From: JASBTN01 sp965228805
Lineage (GTDB): Bacteria; Pseudomonadota; Alphaproteobacteria; Rhodobacterales; Rhodobacteraceae
Length of the DNA stretch: 64,000 nucleotides
Direction: 5' to 3'
Assembly: GCF_965228805.1 (NCBI RefSeq)
Contig: NZ_CBDDIE010000003.1
Location: 2,852,001-2,916,000 of the forward strand
Of the stretch, positions 34,656-43,037 are shown piece after piece. The position numbers and the translations under genes are program-made. The notes below the pieces were generated by a model. The model was given only the letters and a program-made list of their open reading frames with translations. It did not search any database and was not told where the DNA came from. Numbering within the stretch: position 1 is the first letter of the stretch; each line of letters starts with the position of its first letter.

Positions 34656-35659
34656 CAGCTGGCCAGGAAGTCTTCAAGGGTGACGGGCGCGGCGTCCATC
34701 AGCGGCGCCTGCACCGGCACGCCCTCGAATTCGCTGGCTTCCATGAACCACTTCTTCGGCGCCGGGAAACCCCAGAGCTGCGAGCGGCGGGTGTCGGACA
34801 GCTCCCAGCGTTTTGGTGCATGGTCGATGTCGATCACATTGTAATGGCTCGAAAAAATCTCGATCCTGTGCCCATCTGGGTCGCAGAAGTAGATGAAGAA
34901 CGCATTTCCGATTCCGTGACGCCCCGGCGCGCGGTCCATGGTGTCGGCCAAGCCCAGCGACGCCATGACGTCGGCGGCGTGAATGATCGAGCTGATTTCC
35001 GGCGTGTGATAGGCGAAATGGTGCAGTCGGGGCCCCGGGCCATTGCCGAACACCACGTCCTGCGTATTGTTCTTGCGCTTCAGCCAGACGCCCCACATCT
35101 CGTTCGTGCCGTCCTTGGCGGTGTATTCGGTCAGGCGAAAGCCCAGGTCGTTGTACCACTGATAGGCGCCGGCCACGTCGTGGCAGGCGATCTGGATGTG
35201 ATCGAGGAAGGCCAGCTTGCCGCCCGCGTGGGTGTGAAAGCGCTGCATGCGGTTTTCCGACTGGTCCATGGTGGCGCAGAACTCGATGGGCACACCGACA
35301 CCATCGGTCAGCTGCAGGGTCAGCCCCTGATAGGGGCGGGTGACGAACTCGGCCTTGTCGCCACGGGCATTGAAGAACTCATGAGCGCGTTTCAGGTCGT
35401 CGTCGGAAAACATGCGATAGCCGATCCGACGCACCACGCCGGGGCCAACGACTTCGGTCTTTTCGAAGACAAGCGAATGGTGGCCGGTTTCCTCGATGGC
35501 CCGCAAGCAGAGCATGCTGTCATCGTGCTGGGTGACCTCGAAGCCCAGACCGGTCTCGTAAAAGTACCGGGTCTTGTCCAGGTCACGGCTGGTCAGGACC
35601 ACGTGGCTGAGGCGGGTGATGTTGAAGGGGATCGAGAGGTTGGGTTCTAGGATCGACAT
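34652..35659 (-). CDS. Extradiol ring-cleavage dioxygenase (VOC, type I)
   Basis: Two-domain vicinal-oxygen-chelate dioxygenase of 335 residues. The N-terminal domain begins 'ITRLSHVVLTSRDLDKTRYFYETGLGFEVT'. The catalytic domain holds the Fe(II) ligands: His in 'LDHIQIACHDV', His in 'RLHHFAYHTPEI' and Glu in 'GHRIEIFSSHY'. The C-terminal tail 'APKRWELSDTRRSQLWGFPAPKKWFMEAS' resembles homoprotocatechuate 2,3-dioxygenases, but the ring substrate cannot be fixed by eye. First gene of the operon with FAH hydrolase, RidA and dehydrogenase, downstream of an IclR gene and an IclR-like dyad. Confidence 0.9.
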   Translation of the reverse strand: MSILEPNLSIPFNITRLSHVVLTSRDLDKTRYFYETGLGFEVTQHDDSMLCLRAIEETGHHSLVFEKTEVVGPGVVRRIGYRMFSDDDLKRAHEFFNARGDKAEFVTRPYQGLTLQLTDGVGVPIEFCATMDQSENRMQRFHTHAGGKLAFLDHIQIACHDVAGAYQWYNDLGFRLTEYTAKDGTNEMWGVWLKRKNNTQDVVFGNGPGPRLHHFAYHTPEISSIIHAADVMASLGLADTMDRAPGRHGIGNAFFIYFCDPDGHRIEIFSSHYNVIDIDHAPKRWELSDTRRSQLWGFPAPKKWFMEASEFEGVPVQAPLMDAAPVTLEDFLASW

Positions 35660-35733
35660 GAGGACACCATTCGTTGGTTGTTTGTAGCAACCCTATGGGC
35701 TGGCCAACGAAGGATGAACGCGGAACTCTTATG

Positions 35734-35750
35734 ATTTCATCATGTGAAAT
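35734..35750. promoter_or_regulatory. ATTTCA-N5-TGAAAT dyad upstream of the dioxygenase operon
   Basis: A 17-base dyad lies about 75 bases upstream of the dioxygenase start. It closely matches the GTTTCA-N5-TGAAAT dyad at the other side of the iclR gene, so both are candidate sites for that regulator. Confidence 0.6.
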
Positions 35751-35770
35751 TAAATGGGCGCCGACCTCGT

Positions 35771-36520
35771 TCAAGCCAAAGCTTCGAGGCGTTCGACCGC
35801 CTGGCGCATCTGGTGCAGGATATCGTTGCGGTCGGCGCGGGCGCCGCGAAAGAAGGTCACGCCGATCGTGGCGTTGAGATGCCCGTGGATGAACACCGGC
35901 ATGGCCACGGTGGTGGTCTGCGGGTCGATTTCGTGGTCGCGTTCCGCGTAACCGAGGTGATGCACCTGAGCCAGGATCGGGCGCATGCGGGCGTCCAGCT
36001 CGTCGGGGGACAACAGGGTCATTTCCTCCTCGCGCAGCCGTTTGTAGAGCTGCATCCGTTCCTCTTGCGGACAATGGGCCAGGAAGGCGCGGCCATGGGC
36101 GCGGACCAGAAGGTCCAGCCGTTTCTGCAGGGTCGAATGAGTATGCGCGAGCGGGCTTTCGGGAATGGTTGACAGGCGTACGACCATCGCCGTGTCCCCC
36201 AATGTGGCAAGTGCTGCGGGCCATTTGATGGCGCCAGTCAGCTCCAGCAGCACCTCCTTGGCGTGCTCCAGAAACAACGGCAACCCGTGGTAGCCCGCGC
36301 TCAGTTCCAGCACCTTTTCGGTCAGGGTATAGCCAACCCGACGGCCGTGGTTCTGCACCAGGCCGAGGCTGACCAGGGTTTCGACAATGCGTACCACCGT
36401 GGCAGCGGGCAGGCCGGTTTTCTGCTGCAGATCGCTGATGCGCGACAGGTTTTGCCCGTTCATCGCACGCAGGACCGCAATGGTACGTTCAACCGACCGG
36501 ATTTTGTCGAAGGAGGGCAT
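35771..36520 (-). CDS. IclR-family transcriptional regulator
   Basis: Regulator of 249 residues. The winged HTH 'IRSVERTIAVLRAMNGQNLSRISDLQQKTGLPAATVVRIVETLVSLGLVQ' is followed by an IclR effector domain ('RAHGRAFLAHCPQEERMQLYKRL', 'DPQTTTVAMPVFIHGHLNATIGVTFF'). Start 36520 suits family length. A longer reading from 36652 is open but would add an atypical 44-residue head that overlaps a candidate operator. It sits between the ring-cleavage operon and the divergent BKACE gene, each preceded by the same TTTCA-N5-TGAAA dyad, so it probably controls both. Confidence 0.88.
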   Translation of the reverse strand: MPSFDKIRSVERTIAVLRAMNGQNLSRISDLQQKTGLPAATVVRIVETLVSLGLVQNHGRRVGYTLTEKVLELSAGYHGLPLFLEHAKEVLLELTGAIKWPAALATLGDTAMVVRLSTIPESPLAHTHSTLQKRLDLLVRAHGRAFLAHCPQEERMQLYKRLREEEMTLLSPDELDARMRPILAQVHHLGYAERDHEIDPQTTTVAMPVFIHGHLNATIGVTFFRGARADRNDILHQMRQAVERLEALA

Positions 36521-36645
36521 TGGAGGCAGTCCGGATAGGGGGTGGTGGCGGAGTGAAACGCCGCCGATCTTGCCGGAGGCGCCGAGAATGTCAATCGAGA
36601 CGCATTGTCGCCCGCGGTCGCGGGCGGACCTGTAGTTGTCGATTG

Positions 36646-36662
36646 GTTTCATGTGGTGAAAT
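36646..36662. promoter_or_regulatory. GTTTCA-N5-TGAAAT dyad between iclR and BKACE genes
   Basis: A 17-base dyad lies in the divergent gap, about 80 bases upstream of the BKACE start and 126 bases from the iclR start. It is the twin of the dyad at 35734-35750. Confidence 0.6.
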
Positions 36663-36741
36663 GACTGATCAGGCGGCTTTCACTTGCGCTGACCTTCCCC
36701 GAAACCGGGTGCAGATGCGTTTGAACAAGAAAGTGATGCCA

Positions 36742-37500
36742 ATGGATCGGTTCATCATGGTTGCTCCCAACGGAGGGCGAAAGACGAAGGCGGAGCATCC
36801 GGCGGTGCCAATTTCGATCCCGGAGTTGGTGGACAGTGCACGGGTCTGCCACGCGGCTGGGGCGCAGGCGTTGCATGCGCATGTGCGCGATAATGACGGG
36901 CAACATGTGCTTGACGCCGGGCTATATCGCGAGCTTTTGGCAGAGTGCGCACGATGTGTTCCCGGGATGCAGGTCCAGATCACGACCGAAGCGCTGGGCA
37001 GGTATTCGCCCGCGCAACAGCGCCAGCTTGTCAGGGCGGTTCAACCCACCCAGGTGTCGGTCGCCTTACGCGAACAAGACCCGGATGGGGAGGCTGCCGA
37101 GGCCCGCGACTTCTATTTCTGGGCGGCCGAGGCAGGTCTGGAGAGCCAGCACATCCTGTACTCGCCCAGGGAACGCCAGTGGCTTGAAAGGCTACAGGAC
37201 CGTGGGATCATTCCGCAGCTACGCCAAAGGGTCCTCTATGTGCTAGGTCGCTATGAGGATGGCCTGGCGAGTGATCCGCGCAACGTTTCCGCCTTTGTCG
37301 CGGCCGGGAGCCGCGACGTGCGCTGGATGGTCTGTGCCTTTGGGCAGAGCGAAACGGATTGTCTGGCCGAAGCCCACGCCCTGGGTGGCGAAATGCGCGT
37401 GGGGTTCGAGAACAACTGCCTGAATCGCGACGGAAGGGTTGCGGCGGACAATGCGCATCGGGTCATCGACCTGATCGCGGCGCTGGACCTGCACAGATGA
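36742..37500 (+). CDS. Beta-keto acid cleavage enzyme (BKACE, DUF849)
   Basis: Zn-dependent TIM-barrel enzyme of about 252 residues, slightly shorter than most BKACE proteins (270-310). It opens 'MDRFIMVAPNGGRKTKAEHPAVPISIPELVDSARVCHAAGAQALHAHVRDNDGQHVLD'; HAH in 'LHAHVRD' gives two metal ligands, and 'GEMRVGFENNCLN' supplies the Glu ligand and C-terminal signature. The family condenses a beta-keto acid with acetyl-CoA to give acetoacetate and a new CoA ester. The start is uncertain: 36661, 36715 and 36736 are also in frame and none has a strong ribosome site. Divergent from iclR. Confidence 0.82.
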   Translation: MDRFIMVAPNGGRKTKAEHPAVPISIPELVDSARVCHAAGAQALHAHVRDNDGQHVLDAGLYRELLAECARCVPGMQVQITTEALGRYSPAQQRQLVRAVQPTQVSVALREQDPDGEAAEARDFYFWAAEAGLESQHILYSPRERQWLERLQDRGIIPQLRQRVLYVLGRYEDGLASDPRNVSAFVAAGSRDVRWMVCAFGQSETDCLAEAHALGGEMRVGFENNCLNRDGRVAADNAHRVIDLIAALDLHR

Positions 37501-37511
37501 GCGCCATGTGT

Positions 37512-37529
37512 CCCGGGACAGATCCCGGG
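37512..37529. terminator. CCCGGG-N6-CCCGGG stem between convergent genes
   Basis: Two CCCGGG hexamers separated by six bases lie between the BKACE stop (37500) and the end of the minus-strand AraC gene (37560). They can pair as a short hairpin; there is no T-run. Confidence 0.35.
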
Positions 37530-37559
37530 CGGCGAAGGCTCCGGGGCGTGGCGCGGCGC

Positions 37560-38489
37560 TCATCCCCCATATTGCCCAGGCGAACACCCCATATGTTTGC
37601 GGAACTGCCGGTTGAAATAGGACACGTCGTTGAAACCGGCCGAATAGGCGATCGTCGACACCAGCACTCTTGCATCGCTATTCCTGCGGTCGCGAAGAAG
37701 TTGACAGGCGTGGGAAAGGCGCTTTTGCAGAAGGTAGTCGGTTGGCGTGGTGCCAATCAGTGCAAAGGCGCGTTGCAGCTGGCGCAGCGGGATGCCCAGG
37801 TCGTTTGCGACGTCCTGGATCGTCAGCGCGTTGGTCTTGAACATGCGATCAAGATAGGCCAGTCCCCGTTTCAGCAGGTCAGCGCCGCTGACATCCGCAT
37901 CAATCGACCGCGCGTTGCCGCGTTGGGTCCCTTCGAACAGAAGCGCCCCCAGCAGCCCGAACACCGCCTCGCGCAGATAACCCGACTGTTCCGCATTGCC
38001 TTCTGGTTCGAAAGCCTTGGCCAGGGTCGCCCCCATGGCCATGGTGATGTAATCGCTGCGCGGCAAGTAGATTCCGCCCTGTGCCGAAGCGCCAAAACGC
38101 TCCAGCACCTCGGTCCGAGGCAGGTGGATCGACATCTGGCGGCTGAAGGCGCCGAAGAAGGAGAAATCCGACGGCTCGGCGCTGTCGATGAGGATCATGT
38201 CGCCGGGTTGCAACAGCTGCGCCGTCTCATTCTGGGCCATCAGTGCGCGGCCTTCCTCCTGCACGATCAGAAAGAAATTCTCGCCGCTGTCGCGGCTGAT
38301 ATCCGCCTTGCTGCGACGGATCGTATGCAAATCCTTGGCGACATGGGCGATCTCGAACCCGGCGCGGTCTTCGAGGTGGATGATGCCGTTCATCCGCGCG
38401 TTCTGATGTGGCGCTTGGGCCTGGAAGGCGCCGCAGATCTCCAACAGGTTGTGCTGGAAACGTTCGACGGACATTTCCGTCGGTGCCAT
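37560..38489 (-). CDS. AraC-family transcriptional regulator (FeaR-like)
   Basis: Regulator of about 309 residues. The N-terminal cupin-like AraC_binding_2 region includes 'FQAQAPHQNARMNGIIHLEDRAGFEIAHVAKDLHTIRRSKADISRDSGENFFLIVQEEGRALMAQNETAQLLQPGDMILIDSAEPSDFSF'. The C-terminal double HTH is 'LTIQDVANDLGIPLRQLQRAFALIGTTPTDYLLQKRLSHACQLL' plus 'VSTIAYSAGFNDVSYFNRQFRKHMGCSPGQY'. The start could be ATG 38489, TTG 38504/38501 (nearer to GGGAGGAG) or ATG 38519. It is divergent from the aldehyde dehydrogenase-GMC-ABC operon and is its likely activator. Confidence 0.88.
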   Translation of the reverse strand: MAPTEMSVERFQHNLLEICGAFQAQAPHQNARMNGIIHLEDRAGFEIAHVAKDLHTIRRSKADISRDSGENFFLIVQEEGRALMAQNETAQLLQPGDMILIDSAEPSDFSFFGAFSRQMSIHLPRTEVLERFGASAQGGIYLPRSDYITMAMGATLAKAFEPEGNAEQSGYLREAVFGLLGALLFEGTQRGNARSIDADVSGADLLKRGLAYLDRMFKTNALTIQDVANDLGIPLRQLQRAFALIGTTPTDYLLQKRLSHACQLLRDRRNSDARVLVSTIAYSAGFNDVSYFNRQFRKHMGCSPGQYGG

Positions 38490-38614
38490 GCTGGTCAACA
38501 ACTTCCACACTCCTCCCATCTTGGCTTGCAGCTCATGACGCGCCGGATCTCATCCGGCTGTCGCGCCTGTCCAAGCCTGAGGTCGCCTGAGTCCAAGACG
38601 ACCGATCTCAATTC

Positions 38615-38630
38615 ACTTAACATGTTAAGT
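38615..38630. promoter_or_regulatory. Perfect 16-bp palindrome ACTTAACATGTTAAGT
   Basis: A perfect dyad ends 28 bases upstream of the aldehyde dehydrogenase start, in a locally AT-rich patch. Its position near the promoter or transcript start suggests a repressor site. A symmetric dyad is not typical for AraC proteins, so another regulator may act here. Confidence 0.55.
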
Positions 38631-38658
38631 CATCTAGGGGAAGATTGAGGAAGAGCGC

Positions 38659-40065
38659 ATGCCAAACTTCGCAATGCTCATTGATGGTGAACAGGCGACT
38701 GCCCAGCACACCTTTGCGGTGACAAACCCGTCAACCGGTGAACTGGTCGGCATGGCGCCACAGGCGACCCTGTCCGACTTGGACCGGGCCGTGGCAACAG
38801 CCCAGACCGCCTTTGAGGCCTGGTCGCGCGTCAGCGACGCTGATCGGGCGGAGGCCTGCGCGGCCATCGCAGCGAAGATCGGCACCCATGCCGAGGAGCT
38901 GGCCCAACTTCTGACCTGCGAACAGGGCAAACCGCTCAACGGGCTCGGCTCAAGGTTCGAACTTGGTGGCGCACAGGCCTGGGCATCGGTCACGGCCGGG
39001 CTTTCCCTGCCGATGAAGGTTCTGCAGGACACGAACGAAGGCCGGGTCGAACTTCACCGCCGTCCGATTGGGGTCGTCGGGTCGATCACGCCCTGGAACT
39101 GGCCTCTTATGATTGCGGTCTGGCATATCCTGCCGGCCATCCGCACCGGCAACACGGTGGTGGTCAAGCCGTCGCCCTTCACGCCGCTTTCGACGCTGCG
39201 CATGGTCGAGCTGATGAATGAGGTCCTGCCCAACGGGGTGGTGAACGTGGTTTGTGGCGATGATGCGGTGGAGAACATCGGCGCGGCCATGTCGGCGCAC
39301 CCAGGCATCCGCAAGATGGTCTTTACCGGCTCGACCGCAACCGGCAAGCGCGTCTATGCCAACGCTGCGGAGACAATGAAACGCCTGACGCTGGAGCTGG
39401 GCGGCAACGATGCCGGGATCGTTCTGCCTGACGTGAACCCCGAAGAGATTGCCGAGCGCCTTTTCTGGGGCGCCTTCATCAACAACGGCCAGACCTGTGC
39501 GGCGATGAAACGTCTCTATGTGCATGAAGATGTCTACGACGAGGTCTGCTCTGCGCTGACCGAGTTTGCGCGCAACATTGTGGTGGGGGACGGACGGGAC
39601 GAAGGTAGCGTGCTGGGCCCCTTGGCCAACGAAATGCAATTCGACAAGATCAGATCTCTGGTGGATGCCTCCCGCGCCAAAGGTCGCGTCCTGCTGGGTG
39701 GGGAGCCCGGCGAAGGATTGTTTTTTCCGCCGACCATGATTTCCGACCTGGAGGCCGATGACCCGCTGGTTGCCGAGGAACAGTTCGGGCCGGCTCTGCC
39801 GATCATCCGGTACAGCGATGTCGAAGATGCCATCGCCCAGGCCAATTCCGGGGAGAACGGGCTGGGCGGTTCGGTCTGGTCGAAGGACATCGCGCACGCA
39901 AAGCGGATCGCCGCCCGGCTGGAATGCGGCTCGGCCTGGATCAACAGCCATGGCGGGCTGAACCCGATTGCCCCGTTCGGCGGGCGCAAATCCTCGGGCC
40001 TGGGCGTCGAGTTCGGCGAAGAGGGGCTGGCCGAATACACCGACATTCAAGTCATTCACTGCTGA
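38659..40065 (+). CDS. NAD(P)-dependent aldehyde dehydrogenase
   Basis: Aldehyde dehydrogenase of 468 residues, complete. Key sites are 'GSITPWNWPLMIAVWHILPAIRTGNTVVVKPS', 'MVFTGSTATGKRV', catalytic Glu in 'LTLELGGNDAGIVLPD' and catalytic Cys in 'INNGQTCAAMKRLYV'. It oxidises an aldehyde to the acid. GAGGAAG precedes ATG 38659, and the GMC gene follows after ten bases, so the pair can oxidise an alcohol through the aldehyde to an acid. Substrate unknown. Confidence 0.92.
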   Translation: MPNFAMLIDGEQATAQHTFAVTNPSTGELVGMAPQATLSDLDRAVATAQTAFEAWSRVSDADRAEACAAIAAKIGTHAEELAQLLTCEQGKPLNGLGSRFELGGAQAWASVTAGLSLPMKVLQDTNEGRVELHRRPIGVVGSITPWNWPLMIAVWHILPAIRTGNTVVVKPSPFTPLSTLRMVELMNEVLPNGVVNVVCGDDAVENIGAAMSAHPGIRKMVFTGSTATGKRVYANAAETMKRLTLELGGNDAGIVLPDVNPEEIAERLFWGAFINNGQTCAAMKRLYVHEDVYDEVCSALTEFARNIVVGDGRDEGSVLGPLANEMQFDKIRSLVDASRAKGRVLLGGEPGEGLFFPPTMISDLEADDPLVAEEQFGPALPIIRYSDVEDAIAQANSGENGLGGSVWSKDIAHAKRIAARLECGSAWINSHGGLNPIAPFGGRKSSGLGVEFGEEGLAEYTDIQVIHC

Positions 40066-40075
40066 GGACAAGACC

Positions 40076-41698
40076 ATGGAACAATTCGATTACATCGTTG
40101 TTGGCGGAGGTTCATCCGGATGCGTGATGGCCGCGCGCCTGTCCGAGGCTCCCGGTGTCAAGGTTCTGTTGATCGAGAGCGGCCGCAGGGATGCCTCGCC
40201 CTGGATCCATATTCCTGCCACCTTCTTCAAGGTGGTCGAAAAGGGCATCGATGTGATCCCCTACGTGGGCGAGAAATCGAGCCGTGTGAACGGGCGGGAC
40301 TCGGTCGTGTTGCAGGGCCATGTGATCGGCGGCGGCTCGTCGGTGAACGCGATGCTCTACGTGCGCGGCCAGGCGCAGGATTATGACCATTGGGCGCAAC
40401 TGGGCAATTCGGGCTGGGCTTACAAGGACGTGCTGCCGACCTTCCGCGACCTGGAATGCAACATGGAGATCGCCGACGCGTTTCACGGCAATGATGGCGA
40501 ACTGCAGGTCTCGGAGACCGGATTTCACCACCCGTTGTCGCGCGCCTTCATCCGCGCCGCCCAACAGACCGGCATTCCCTACAATCCCGATTTCAACGGC
40601 GCGGATCAGGCAGGGGTGGGGTTTTACCAGACCACCACCACGCGGGACGGCAAGCGCTGTTCCTCGGCAGTGGCTTTTCTGCGCAAGGCCGAGGGCCGCG
40701 CGAATCTGAAGATCATGACCGAAACCCGCGTCGCGCGCCTTTTGTTCGAGGGGACCCGCGCCACCGGGGTCGAACTGGATACCGGGACCCGGATTGGGGC
40801 TGCGGGCGAGGTGGTGCTGTGCGCCGGGGCCATCGAAACCCCGCGCCTTATGCAACTGTCCGGTCTGGGCAATGCCTCGGAGCTGGCTGGGCACGGGATC
40901 GAGATCATCGCCGACCTGCCCGGTGTGGGTGAGAACTTCCAGGATCACCTGGAAGCCAACGTGCAGTGCTACACCCGCGACCCGATCTCATTCTACAAGC
41001 AGGACAAGGGGCTGCGGGCGGCCTGGCATATGGCGCAGTACAAGCTGTTCAGGTCGGGGTTGCTGACTTCGAACGTGGTGGAAAGCGGTGGCTTCGTTGA
41101 CGTGTCGAACGCGGGCATTCCGGATGTCCAGTTCCATGTGATCCCCTTCTTGGTCGGCTGGGTTGATAGCCCGCCGATCGAGGCGCATGGCATGTCGATC
41201 AACCCCTGTTTCCTACGCCCGCGCTCGCGCGGGTCGGTCAAACTGCGTTCGGCAAATCCAAAGGACAAGGCGCTGTTCGATGCGGGCAGTTTCTCGGACC
41301 CGGAGGATCTGGAAGTGCTGCTGCGCGGCACCAGGAAGGCGATCGAGATCTTCCGTGCGCCGGAACTTCAGAAGCTGGTCACCGGTTTTGCCAAGCCGGG
41401 GCCAGAGAAACTGGATGACGACGAGGCGCTGCGTGACTGGATCCGTCAAAGCTGCAAGACCGTGTTCCACCCGGTTGGCACCGCCAAGATGGGCCCGGCC
41501 AGTGACCGATTGGCGGTGGTCGATGGCGAGCTGCGGGTCAGGGGCGTGCAGGGGCTGCGTGTCGCGGATGCGTCGGTCATGCCCACTCTGGTCTCCGGCA
41601 ATACCAACGCCCCCATAATGATGATCGCGGAGCGCGCGGCACGTTTCATCACCGGAAAAGAGGTGCTGACCTCGGGCGATCTGCCGAAAACGGCCTGA
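40076..41698 (+). CDS. GMC-family FAD alcohol dehydrogenase/oxidase (choline dehydrogenase-like)
   Basis: Flavoenzyme of 540 residues. The ADP-binding motif 'FDYIVVGGGSSGCVMAARLSE' opens the protein, followed by GMC signature 1 'GHVIGGGSSVNAMLYVRGQAQDYDHWAQLGNSGW', signature 2 'GAIETPRLMQLSGLGNASELAGHGI' and the catalytic His region 'VFHPVGTAKMGPASDRLAVVDGELRVRGVQGLRVADASVMPTLVSGNTNAPIMMIAERAA'. It oxidises a primary alcohol; the next step would be the upstream aldehyde dehydrogenase. The start at 40076 has GAGGA upstream. Betaine-pathway BetA is related, but the context is an aromatic or aliphatic catabolic island. Confidence 0.93.
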   Translation: MEQFDYIVVGGGSSGCVMAARLSEAPGVKVLLIESGRRDASPWIHIPATFFKVVEKGIDVIPYVGEKSSRVNGRDSVVLQGHVIGGGSSVNAMLYVRGQAQDYDHWAQLGNSGWAYKDVLPTFRDLECNMEIADAFHGNDGELQVSETGFHHPLSRAFIRAAQQTGIPYNPDFNGADQAGVGFYQTTTTRDGKRCSSAVAFLRKAEGRANLKIMTETRVARLLFEGTRATGVELDTGTRIGAAGEVVLCAGAIETPRLMQLSGLGNASELAGHGIEIIADLPGVGENFQDHLEANVQCYTRDPISFYKQDKGLRAAWHMAQYKLFRSGLLTSNVVESGGFVDVSNAGIPDVQFHVIPFLVGWVDSPPIEAHGMSINPCFLRPRSRGSVKLRSANPKDKALFDAGSFSDPEDLEVLLRGTRKAIEIFRAPELQKLVTGFAKPGPEKLDDDEALRDWIRQSCKTVFHPVGTAKMGPASDRLAVVDGELRVRGVQGLRVADASVMPTLVSGNTNAPIMMIAERAARFITGKEVLTSGDLPKTA

Positions 41699-41727
41699 TA
41701 TTTCACAATCCAAGGGAGGATATTGAC

Positions 41728-42978
41728 GTGAAGACGAAACTCTATGCGGGTCTTGTGGCCATGGGTGGGCTGATGGCCCCGGGCCTGGCACTGGCCGATG
41801 TCAACTGCGGGGCCAATACCGGCGAAGCGGCGACTGGCGCGCCGATCAAGGTTGGCGGCATTCACGGCAACGCGGCACCGGGTGATTTCTCGGCGGCAAC
41901 CGACGCGGCAGCGGCCTATTTCGCCTGTGTGAACGCCAATGGCGGCGTGCATGGGCGGCCGATCGAATACATGGTCGAAAACGATCAGTGGAACCCGGAA
42001 CTGGCCGCCCAGGCCGCGTCGAAACTGGTCGAGGACGAGGGCGTGATCGCGTTGGTCTCAAACGGCTCCTTTGTCGAGATGAGTGTCAACGCGCCGCTCT
42101 ATGCGAACAACAACATCATGTCGATGGCGGCGGCCTGCGCGGTGTCCGAGTGCTTTGAAAGCTCCAATATCGTGTCGACCAACCAGGGGCCGCTGCCCTC
42201 GTCGGTCGGGGCGGCGATGTATGCAGTAGAAGAGCTGGGCGCGACCAATGTCAGCTGTATCGGCCTGGCGATCCCGTCGGTCGGCAACTGGTCCTGTGGT
42301 GCGGTCGAAGGCTATATGCAGTCCAAGGGGTTGGCCGGATCCTCGGTGCTCCTGAACCCTGCGGCGCCGGACGTGAACTCGGCCCTGTTGGAGGCGATCG
42401 CCTCAGGGGCGGACTCGGTTCTGGTGAACCTGCCTGCCGGCTTGGCAATCGCCTTCATGGCGGCGGCGCAGGAACAGGACCTGGGCGATCTGTACAGCTG
42501 GACCAGCTCGACCCCCCTTTATGACGCTTCAGTGCCCGGCGCGCTGGGAGATTATTGGGACGGCAGACTGTTCGTCAGCGCCGAGCTGACCACGCTGGAT
42601 GGGACCGGCCCGGACAACCGGAACTGGATGGCAGTGATGCAGGCCTTTGCTCGCCCAGAGGATCCGCGCGACACGTTCAGTCAGTCGGGATACCTGGCGG
42701 CGAAGTACTTTGTGGATACGCTGATGGGCATGGAGCCCGCGCTGCTGGATGACCGGGCCGCCGTGACCGAAGCAATCAAGGCGATTTCCGGCTACAGCTC
42801 GGACCTGGCCTGCGGCCCCTATTATGTGGGCGAGGCTGACCGGCATATGCCGAACCACGCTGGGATCATGGTGGTGGTCCGGGATGGCGGTTTTGAAACG
42901 GTGCGCGGCTGTTTCGAATATGAAGGTCCCTATTTCGCCGAACTGATCGAAGCCGAAAAGGCCATTGGTCTGCGTTGA
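41728..42978 (+). CDS. Branched-chain-type ABC transporter binding protein
   Basis: Periplasmic protein of 416 residues of the LivJ-like Peripla_BP_6 class. The signal peptide 'MKTKLYAGLVAMGGLMAPGLALA' is cleaved before DVNCG; 'GAPIKVGGIHGNAAPGDFSAATDAAAAYFACVNANGGVHGRPIEYMVENDQWNPELAAQAASKLVEDEGVIALV' is the typical type I binding fold. Several Cys (NCG, AACAVSEC, NWSCG, GCFEY) could form disulfides. The start is GTG 41728 with GGGAGGA upstream. It heads a Liv transporter set following the GMC gene, so the ligand is probably the alcohol or acid handled by this operon. Confidence 0.9.
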   Translation: MKTKLYAGLVAMGGLMAPGLALADVNCGANTGEAATGAPIKVGGIHGNAAPGDFSAATDAAAAYFACVNANGGVHGRPIEYMVENDQWNPELAAQAASKLVEDEGVIALVSNGSFVEMSVNAPLYANNNIMSMAAACAVSECFESSNIVSTNQGPLPSSVGAAMYAVEELGATNVSCIGLAIPSVGNWSCGAVEGYMQSKGLAGSSVLLNPAAPDVNSALLEAIASGADSVLVNLPAGLAIAFMAAAQEQDLGDLYSWTSSTPLYDASVPGALGDYWDGRLFVSAELTTLDGTGPDNRNWMAVMQAFARPEDPRDTFSQSGYLAAKYFVDTLMGMEPALLDDRAAVTEAIKAISGYSSDLACGPYYVGEADRHMPNHAGIMVVVRDGGFETVRGCFEYEGPYFAELIEAEKAIGLR

Positions 42979-42991
42979 GCTCCCGTCTGGT

Positions 42992-43020
42992 GGTCCGCCC
43001 TCACGGGTGGACCCCTTCTT
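42992..43020 (+). terminator. Hairpin and T-rich tail after binding-protein gene (attenuator)
   Basis: Arms GGTCCGCCC (42992-43000) and GGGTGGACC (43005-43013), with one G-U pair, enclose a four-base loop; CCTTCTTTTCT follows. It lies 13 bases after the binding-protein stop and before the permease start. Confidence 0.65.
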
Positions 43021-43037
43021 TTCTGGATTGGATCAAG

